Below are positions 7,315-12,207 of a stretch of 12,207 bases of DNA, one piece after another. Below the pieces are notes generated by a model. It ran no database searches and was not told the DNA's origin. It saw nothing but the letters and a program-made list of their open reading frames with translations. Made by a program: the position numbers and the translations under genes. The number at the start of each line of letters is the position of its first letter. Positions within the stretch are counted from its first letter, which is position 1. Source of the DNA: Bacteroidota bacterium (lineage in GTDB: Bacteria; Bacteroidota; Bacteroidia; Chitinophagales; Chitinophagaceae); NCBI GenBank assembly GCA_023392575.1, contig JAEVYV010000054.1, forward strand, positions 1-12,207. Reading direction: 5' to 3'.

Positions 7315-7881
7315 TTACATGGGCAAGCGCCGGTTTAACTCCTCATCAATTTTTTTGAATAAATGAAAGGGTTTGTAAGTTCGCCACTCGGGGAAATCCA
7401 TTAACTCTACGTAGTAATTAATCTTTGCTTTTTTGAAATCATGCTGTGTGGCTTCGGGCATATTGAGGCACACAACCCACCCGTTGTTGTCGCTTACGTC
7501 CTCATACCACTCCTCGTAATAATCCCTGTCGCCGCTGTGAAAGTTCAATACGTTTTCGGCGATCAAAATAAATTTGGTGATGCCCTGGTACACAAACTCA
7601 TCGATCACGTCACGCTTTAAGGTCATGATGTCGTTTTCGATGGCATCGTTCCACTCGCCGATCAGTTCCAGGATGACGTAGCGCTCCTCGTAATTGGCTT
7701 GCAGCACTTTCAAGTATAGCGTACGGCTGCCAAACTCATCCCATTGCGGATGGATGTAAAAATTGTAAACCGTTTGGGTAAACTCAAACTCAGAATATTC
7801 CCTTTGATAAAAAGGAGACTTTTTATCTTCTTCGCTGACATAAATGTGCCGCCAGTTGTAAAATGGTTCAATGTCGTGCAT
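7315..7881 (-). CDS. Conserved protein of unknown function
   Basis: A soluble acidic protein of 188 residues with no signal peptide or membrane helix. I chose ATG 7881 (MHDIEPFYNWRHIYV) over the in-frame TTG two codons upstream. It is strikingly rich in Tyr, Trp, Phe, Asp and Glu. Distinctive stretches include REYSEFEFTQTVYNFYIHP, FGSRTLYLKVL, ELIGEWNDAIENDIM, ITKFILIAENVLNFH, and YYEEWYEDV followed by NGWVVCLN. I recall similar hypothetical proteins in Chitinophaga and relatives, but no domain name or function. It has no tight operon partner: 210 nt separate it from murQ upstream and 174 nt from sdhC downstream, so co-transcription with either is uncertain. Confidence 0.85.
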   Translation of the reverse strand: MHDIEPFYNWRHIYVSEEDKKSPFYQREYSEFEFTQTVYNFYIHPQWDEFGSRTLYLKVLQANYEERYVILELIGEWNDAIENDIMTLKRDVIDEFVYQGITKFILIAENVLNFHSGDRDYYEEWYEDVSDNNGWVVCLNMPEATQHDFKKAKINYYVELMDFPEWRTYKPFHLFKKIDEELNRRLPM

Positions 7882-7901
7882 ACCCAATGCGCAATTAAAT
7901 C

Positions 7902-7925
7902 GTTTGAAAATTTGAAAATGATGTG
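7902..7925 (+). repeat. Octamer array upstream of the unknown-function gene
   Basis: 8-mers read GTTTGAAA, ATTTGAAA, ATGATGTG. The 20-nt core (7901-7920) matches the family at 18 of 20 positions. It forms an inverted pair with the array at 8088-8111. Confidence 0.75.
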
Positions 7926-7972
7926 CTCAAGTTCAAACTTTCCTTGCCTGCCCAGTGTTTTGAACCTTGAAG

Positions 7973-8016
7973 TGTGTGGCCAACCGCCGCTATACAGCCC
8001 GGCTGTTGGCCACACA
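7973..8016. repeat. Strong inverted repeat (hairpin) in the murQ downstream spacer
   Basis: TGTGTGGCCAAC (7973-7984) and GTTGGCCACACA (8005-8016) are perfect 12-bp complements around a 20-nt loop. Four inner pairs (GCCG 7986-7989 with CGGC 8000-8003) extend the stem past one mismatch. No T-run follows on either strand, so it is not a classical intrinsic terminator. A second, imperfect hairpin lies at 7927-7970 (TCAAGTTCAAA with TTTGAACCTTGA), and a third at 8066-8085 (GCAAC with GTTGC). Confidence 0.8.
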
Positions 8017-8087
8017 GCATCATTCAATTTAAGAACGTTTCTGATCAGTAAAGCCGGTTGTTTGCGCAACCGCCTTCAGCGTTGCAA

Positions 8088-8111
8088 ATTATCAAATTTT
8101 CAAATTGGCAT
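8088..8111 (-). repeat. Octamer array overlapping the murQ 3' end
   Basis: On the plus strand the 8-mers read ATTATCAA, ATTTTCAA, ATTGGCAT. The core (8087-8106) matches at 18 of 20 positions. It is inverted relative to 7902-7925, and the murQ stop codon and last four codons (NLKI) lie inside it. Confidence 0.75.
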
Positions 8112-8916
8112 TATCAACGGCCTTCTTTACGCTGCCATGTTTTAACAATAATTCTTTGGCTTTTTCGTAATCGGTCAATCCCAAATTATCCATTATCATT
8201 TTTGTGCCACGATCAATCAGCTTTTCATTGGTCAGTTGCATGTTCACCATTTTGTTGTCCTCTACCCTTCCCAACTGAATCATAACGGTGGTGGAAATCA
8301 TGTTCAGGATGAGTTTTTGCGAGGTGCCGCTCTTCATTCTTGTGCTACCTGTTACAAATTCCGGCCCTACCTCTGCTTCGATGGGAAAATCAGCCACATC
8401 GGTCAGGGGCGACCCCGGATTGTTGGTAATACAGCCGGTAACAATGCCTCTTTTCTGACATTCTTTTAAAGCACCAATTACATAAGGCGTGGTGCCGCTG
8501 GCAGCAATGCCTACTACCACATCCTTGCTGTTAATATCGTGCTGCATCAGATCCAGCCAGCCCTGCTCCGAACTATCCTCTGCGTTTTCCACCGCCTTGG
8601 TTATGGCATCTTCGCCTCCGGCAATAATGGCCACTACCAGTCCGTAAGGGACGCCGTAAGTGGGGGGACATTCGCTGGCATCTACTACAGCCAAGCGGCC
8701 GCTGGTGCCGGCGCCAATGTAAAACAGTCTTCCGCCGGCCAGCATTTTATCCGTGATGGCGCTCACCAGTCTTTTGATTTGCGGTATGGATCTTTCTACC
8801 GCTTCGGGAACCGTTTTGTCTTCGTGGTTGATGTTGGTCAGGATCTCGCTGATCGTCATTTTTTCCAAATGCCTGTACTTGCTTGATTGCTCTGTTATTT
8901 TTTCAAAATTGCTCAT
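8092..8916 (-). CDS. murQ: N-acetylmuramic acid 6-phosphate etherase
   Basis: Cytoplasmic enzyme that cleaves the D-lactyl ether of MurNAc-6-phosphate to give GlcNAc-6-phosphate and D-lactate, a step in peptidoglycan recycling. The 274-residue protein is a SIS-domain member. YIGAGTSGRLAVVDASECPP (66-85) contains the catalytic-type Glu82, and GGEDAITKAVENAEDS contains Glu113, corresponding by motif to the two active-site glutamates known in E. coli MurQ. GSTRMKSGTSQK (190-201) is the second signature. It is slightly shorter than E. coli MurQ and ends NLKI inside an octamer array, so the natural end may have been rewritten by the repeat. It follows the amino-sugar kinase by 66 nt on the same strand, suggesting an operon. 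Confidence 0.96.
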   Translation of the reverse strand: MSNFEKITEQSSKYRHLEKMTISEILTNINHEDKTVPEAVERSIPQIKRLVSAITDKMLAGGRLFYIGAGTSGRLAVVDASECPPTYGVPYGLVVAIIAGGEDAITKAVENAEDSSEQGWLDLMQHDINSKDVVVGIAASGTTPYVIGALKECQKRGIVTGCITNNPGSPLTDVADFPIEAEVGPEFVTGSTRMKSGTSQKLILNMISTTVMIQLGRVEDNKMVNMQLTNEKLIDRGTKMIMDNLGLTDYEKAKELLLKHGSVKKAVDNANLKI

Positions 8917-8982
8917 GAAAGAAAAAGTATAGATTTAAGTTTATGAGTTAGAAGGTATGGTCTGAGGCTGCTGCAAGGCATT

Positions 8983-9825
8983 TCAGGACTCGTGAAAGGC
9001 CACCAGCCCCTGCATGGGATTTTTGAGGATGGTTCCCAATTCAAATTCGTATGACTGACACAGCTGTTGTATAACATCTTTGAACCCATCTGCCACACTG
9101 CCCACAAAGCTTACCGGATGTTTCCAAACTTCGCTGTATTTGCACAGGTGTTGAAAGAAAAAATCGTTCAGTCCGTCTTCAATGATATTCTCAATCATAT
9201 AATGGCCCCGGTTTTCGGCGAGAAACATAGTAAAGCTGGCCAGGTAACGATTGGGCAAGGGCTTTTTGTAAACGTTGTCCAGAATCTCCACGCTGTTCGT
9301 CACAAATTTGGCATCGAAACGGGCCCGCAGGTCTTCGTCAAACGTATCGTACAAATAGTACTGGATCACTTTTTTCCCCAGATAGGCGCCGCTTCCCTCG
9401 TCTCCCAAAACATAGCCAATACCCGGACTGTTCTTTATGATATTCTTCCCGTTGTAATAACAACTGTTTGATCCCGTACCCAAAATACAGGCGATCCCAT
9501 TTTCGTGGCTGCAAACGGCCCGGGCAGCCGCCATCAGATCGGTATTGACCTCTACCTGAGCCTGCTGAAAAACTTTTTGCAATGCTTTTTTGATGCTTTT
9601 GGCATTCTCAGGGTTGGCGCAACCCGTTCCATAATAATAAATGTCTTCAACGGCAACGTCTTTCAATTTACTGGCCAATTCATTCTGCACCAGCTCGGCT
9701 ACCTGCTCGGTATTTAAAAAATAAGGGCTGATGCCCTGGGTGAAAAAGGTTTCTTTTTTTCCATTGTGAATCAAAACCCATTCTGCCTTTGTCGCTCCAC
9801 TATCGGCAATTAATCGAACTCCCAT
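8983..9825 (-). CDS. murK: BadF-family amino-sugar kinase, probable MurNAc/GlcNAc kinase
   Basis: A 280-residue ASKHA-fold kinase. The phosphate-1 motif DSGATKAEW is at 8-16, a candidate catalytic Asp96 lies in NTDLMAAARA, the phosphate-2 motif ILGTGSNS is at 114-121, GYVLGDEGSGAYLG at 137-150, and an adenosine-type motif FVGSVADGF at 240-248. Family members phosphorylate N-acetylglucosamine or N-acetylmuramate. Clostridium and Tannerella MurK belong here, and in Tannerella murK sits beside murQ. Immediate pairing with murQ therefore favours MurNAc as a substrate, yielding the MurQ substrate MurNAc-6-P. Sequence alone does not separate MurNAc from GlcNAc specificity. No MurNAc transporter gene (murT) is adjacent in this window. 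The ATG at 9825 starts directly before the first beta strand. Confidence 0.82.
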   Translation of the reverse strand: MGVRLIADSGATKAEWVLIHNGKKETFFTQGISPYFLNTEQVAELVQNELASKLKDVAVEDIYYYGTGCANPENAKSIKKALQKVFQQAQVEVNTDLMAAARAVCSHENGIACILGTGSNSCYYNGKNIIKNSPGIGYVLGDEGSGAYLGKKVIQYYLYDTFDEDLRARFDAKFVTNSVEILDNVYKKPLPNRYLASFTMFLAENRGHYMIENIIEDGLNDFFFQHLCKYSEVWKHPVSFVGSVADGFKDVIQQLCQSYEFELGTILKNPMQGLVAFHES

Positions 9826-9841
9826 GGTTTAAAGTATTGTT

Positions 9842-9876
9842 GAAATATAGCTTGAATATCCTATCATTCTTTCAAA
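9842..9876 (-). promoter_or_regulatory. Possible promoter of the murK-murQ pair
   Basis: On the minus strand TATATTTC (9849-9842) matches seven of eight positions of TAnnTTTG, and TTTG at 9876-9873 lies 23 nt upstream as a -33 candidate. It sits in the 90-bp gap between the divergent murK and S41 protease genes. For the plus strand I see only a one-base-short element, TATTTTG, near 9882. The call is weak because the region is AT-rich. Confidence 0.28.
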
Positions 9877-9915
9877 ACAACTATTTTGCAATAATTTACA
9901 AAGTAACAGCAGACG

Positions 9916-11508
9916 ATGAGGAATAAAAAATTACAGGTTTGGCTTCCATTGATTTTTTCTTTGGTAATGATTTGCGGCATGTTCTTCGGCTTTAAACTGC
10001 ACCAGCAAACCGGCAGCAGAGACAGCTTTTTCAAAAAAGACAAAAGAACAGCCCTCCAGGAAGCGTTGGACCTGATCCAGGACCGCTATGTGGATTCGGT
10101 GAAAATGGACTCTTTGCAAAACGATGCGTTGAACGATGTGATGAGCCATCTTGACCCCCATTCGGTTTACATTCCGGCCTCCAATCTCAGCGAGATGAAC
10201 GAAGACCTGGTCGGCAACTTTCAGGGCATTGGCATTGAGTTCAACATTTTTGAAGATACAGTTCATGTGCTCTATGTTGTTCCCGATGGGCCCAGCGATC
10301 AGGCGGGCTTGCACATCGGCGACAAAATCTTAAAAGTAAATGATTCTTCCGTTGTGAGCAAAACTCTTCCGAGTGCCGACATCCGGAAAATGATCAGAGG
10401 CGCCGGAGGCTCCACGGTAAAACTAACCCTGTTGCGTGGCTCCACCATTCAGTACTACAATGTAACAAGGGGCACCATTCCTTTGCCTTCGCTCGACGCA
10501 GCCTACATAGTAGCAGACAGCACGGGCTACATCAAGCTCAATAAATTCTCCGAAACAACCTACAAAGAATTTATGCGGGCCATGGAGCAGTTGCAAAAAA
10601 AAGGTATGCAAAAACTGATTTTGGACCTCAGGGGCAACGGGGGTGGGTTTATTACCCAGGCCACCAATATTGCCGATGAATTTTTGGACGGCAACAAACT
10701 GATTGTGTACACCGAAGGCACCAATATCAAAAGACAGGAATACCGCGCCGGCAAAGAAGGGGTTTTTGAAAAAGGGAAACTGGTGGTATTGGTAGATGAA
10801 CTGACCGCCAGCGCCAGCGAAATTTTGGCCGGCGCCTTACAGGATTGGGACCGGGCCACCATTATTGGCAGAAGAACCTTTGGCAAAGGCCTGGTGCAAG
10901 AGCAGTATGGACTGACCGATGGTTCGGCCATTCGCCTGACCGTGGCCCGTTATTTCACCCCCTCCGGCAGAAGCATTCAACGTCCGTACGATAAAGGCAA
11001 AAAAGTGTACATGGAAGACCTGTACGACCGCTACGAACACGGAGAAATGCTGACGGCCGATTCCATTCATTTTTCCAAAGACAAGGTTTACAAAACCAAT
11101 GGCGGCAAAACCGTCTACGGCGGCGGCGGCATTATGCCTGATGTTTTTGTGCCCATTGATACCAGCTTATTTACCCGCAACGTAACCAAACTTTATCTTG
11201 ACGGCCGCTTTAACAATTTTGTTTACAAGTATTATATCAGCCATTTGCCGGAGTTCAACCAGTACAAAACACCCGCTGATTTGGCTTCAAAATTTCAAAA
11301 TACGGCCGATGCCTGGGACCAGTTGGTCAAATATGCTCAGAAAGACAGCATTAACCTGACCAAGGTTCCCGAACTGGACAGGGAAAACATTCAACACCGC
11401 ATTAAGGCCTACCTGGCCCGGTTAAAATGGAGAACCCAGGGTTTTTATGAAGTGTATAACCTGTACGATCCCATTGTTCAAAAAGCAAAAGAAACACTGA
11501 CAAAATAA
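9916..11508 (+). CDS. S41 family carboxy-terminal processing protease
   Basis: Envelope serine protease of the CtpA/Prc type, 530 residues. An N-terminal membrane segment (about 8-26, after a basic MRNKK start) would anchor or export it to the periplasm. An N-terminal helical region (45-98) precedes a PDZ domain (about 101-187, with GIGIEF and PDGPSDQAGLHIGDKIL) that selects substrate C-termini. The protease core follows: LILDLRGNGGG (234-244), the nucleophile Ser299 in TASASEILAGAL, the general base Lys324 in TFGKG, 25 residues on as expected, and Gln328 four residues later. A C-terminal extension (about 420-530) is rich in aromatic residues and typical of the Bacteroidota subgroup. It is transcribed alone, divergent from murK, and ends at a hairpin terminator. 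Confidence 0.94.
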   Translation: MRNKKLQVWLPLIFSLVMICGMFFGFKLHQQTGSRDSFFKKDKRTALQEALDLIQDRYVDSVKMDSLQNDALNDVMSHLDPHSVYIPASNLSEMNEDLVGNFQGIGIEFNIFEDTVHVLYVVPDGPSDQAGLHIGDKILKVNDSSVVSKTLPSADIRKMIRGAGGSTVKLTLLRGSTIQYYNVTRGTIPLPSLDAAYIVADSTGYIKLNKFSETTYKEFMRAMEQLQKKGMQKLILDLRGNGGGFITQATNIADEFLDGNKLIVYTEGTNIKRQEYRAGKEGVFEKGKLVVLVDELTASASEILAGALQDWDRATIIGRRTFGKGLVQEQYGLTDGSAIRLTVARYFTPSGRSIQRPYDKGKKVYMEDLYDRYEHGEMLTADSIHFSKDKVYKTNGGKTVYGGGGIMPDVFVPIDTSLFTRNVTKLYLDGRFNNFVYKYYISHLPEFNQYKTPADLASKFQNTADAWDQLVKYAQKDSINLTKVPELDRENIQHRIKAYLARLKWRTQGFYEVYNLYDPIVQKAKETLTK

Positions 11509-11509
11509 A

Positions 11510-11535
11510 AAAAGACTCCCGTTTGGGAGTCTTTT
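11510..11535. terminator. Bidirectional rho-independent terminator
   Basis: AAAAGACTCCC, loop GTTT, GGGAGTCTTTT forms a perfect 11-bp stem with T-rich tails on both strands. It lies 1 nt past the protease stop codon and 18 nt past the stop of the convergent small membrane protein, so it likely ends both transcripts. Confidence 0.9.
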
Positions 11536-11553
11536 CCTTTAGAGTTGAACCGC

Positions 11554-11910
11554 TCAAATAGCATCGTTTTTCCGGTTCATCCATTCTTTTTTTTCAATGG
11601 CATAGGAAATGATCAGTCCCAGCCCACCGCCAATGGCAATCAAGGAAAAATAAATGGCGGGGTTATCATCGTGGCGGCTTGTTCTGATATTGAGATCAAT
11701 AATATAAGCGACAAGTAATCCCAAACCGGCGCCAACAAATAACAAACCGTTTTTGAGGCTGCGGTAAGGAGCCGGACGATTCGCATATTCTTTAGGATTA
11801 AAGCCTTTTTCCAGCATGGCCAGATTTTCCCTTGTTCTAAGATAATAGATGCCGAAGATCATAGCGAAAGCACCTAAAGAGATTAAAATCGGAATTAAGA
11901 AAGGAGACAT
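11554..11910 (-). CDS. Small membrane protein, DUF6249-like
   Basis: A 118-residue protein with three hydrophobic segments: 4-24, 55-73 and 86-106. A basic/acidic loop after the first segment, LRTRENLAMLEKGFNPKEY (24-42), is the part I recognise from DUF6249-type proteins of Bacteroidota; similar proteins often sit beside ECF sigma-factor genes. No sigma-factor gene is visible here, though upstream sequence soon leaves the window. The C-terminus is charged (EKKEWMNRKNDAI) and probably cytoplasmic. Function is unknown; the family name is from memory. Confidence 0.78.
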   Translation of the reverse strand: MSPFLIPILISLGAFAMIFGIYYLRTRENLAMLEKGFNPKEYANRPAPYRSLKNGLLFVGAGLGLLVAYIIDLNIRTSRHDDNPAIYFSLIAIGGGLGLIISYAIEKKEWMNRKNDAI

Positions 11911-12207
11911 AAATTAATTTTTATGGTTTAGAATTTTGTTTGGTTGCAGCCCTTTTAAAAGCATTTGAACTATCTGACTACAGCTTGTTGACCCAGGTTA
12001 CAGATAAGTTCAACTTTTTTAAGAACTGGTTTTCAAAACATAAGACGGCGGCTTTTACAGCCCGGTTACAGTCGTTTGCCACAAAATTCAGGGGATGAAA
12101 ATAATATAAATATGGAGCTGATCTGTTTTTTCGGTTTCTTTCTATTTCCCCAGCAGACACAATCAGATTCAACCTCCTTAATTAATAAAAGGGCGGCACT
12201 CTTACCC
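11911..12207. other. Right-edge stretch without a supportable gene
   Basis: Nothing here reads as a recognised protein. A 64-codon minus-strand frame (12172-11978) begins with TTG directly after AAGGAGG but has an unconvincing composition. A second minus-strand frame is open from the right edge to a stop near 12064 without a recognisable family. GGTTACAG occurs twice (11996-12003 and 12064-12071), probably by chance. The stretch should contain the promoter of the small membrane protein, but I see no TAnnTTTG element. Confidence 0.5.

Noticed and set aside
7973..8016. The 12-bp hairpin as the murQ terminator
   Set aside because: On the minus strand the stem is followed by CTTCAAGG rather than a T-run, so it is not an intrinsic terminator by sequence.
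11978..12172. Small minus-strand frame preceded by AAGGAGG at the right edge
   Set aside because: The TTG directly abuts the purine run with no spacing, this phylum rarely relies on Shine-Dalgarno sites, and the peptide matches nothing I know.
12155..12180. CCTCCTT on the plus strand as a possible 16S rRNA 3' end
   Set aside because: The bases around it do not resemble the conserved 16S 3' end (no GGATCA before it), and no rRNA sequence is adjacent.

Overview
The window reads as a chromosomal segment from a member of the Bacteroidota, probably the Chitinophagaceae or a near relative. The reasons are the five-helix cytochrome b type SdhC with a long SdhA and a matching SdhB, a DUF6249-type small membrane protein, a very large SprA-like outer-membrane protein, a near absence of Shine-Dalgarno sites, and a TAnnTTTG-type -7 promoter element. 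No plasmid, phage or IS transposase genes are visible. This assignment is inferred from gene content, not from a search.

Layout, left to right. Bases 1-2918 (minus) hold the first ~972 codons of a large exported beta-barrel-like protein that runs off the left edge. A minus-strand terminator (3059-3084) closes the succinate dehydrogenase/fumarate reductase operon, transcribed right to left as sdhC (7140-6427), sdhA (6339-4366), a four-helix-bundle (S23/IVP family) gene (4298-3879) and sdhB (3877-3113). Upstream are a conserved protein of unknown function (7881-7315), then murQ (8916-8092) and a BadF-type amino-sugar kinase, probably murK (9825-8983). The last two form a peptidoglycan amino-sugar recycling pair. 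Divergent from them is an S41 carboxy-terminal processing protease (9916-11508, plus), which ends at a bidirectional terminator facing a small three-helix membrane protein (11910-11554, minus). The last ~300 bases hold no gene I can support.

The unusual part is a repeat family that ordinary gene calling does not explain. A 20-nt core, AATTTGAAAATTTGAAAATG, built on an 8-nt period (ATTTGAAA), occurs at five intergenic places with 18-20 of 20 matches: 3900-3919, 4348-4367, 6345-6364, 7901-7920 and 8087-8106. Two pairs are inverted. One pair brackets the S23-family gene inside the sdh operon with perfectly complementary 20-nt arms. The other brackets a 160-bp non-coding, hairpin-rich spacer between murQ and its neighbour. 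The first resembles, in an mRNA, the classic 23S rRNA intervening sequence: an inverted-repeat stem with an S23-family ORF in the loop.

Functionally the window combines central respiration (succinate:quinone oxidoreductase), cell-wall recycling (MurK-like kinase feeding MurQ), envelope proteolysis (CTP protease) and an outer-membrane protein. These genes look like ordinary neighbours rather than one pathway.
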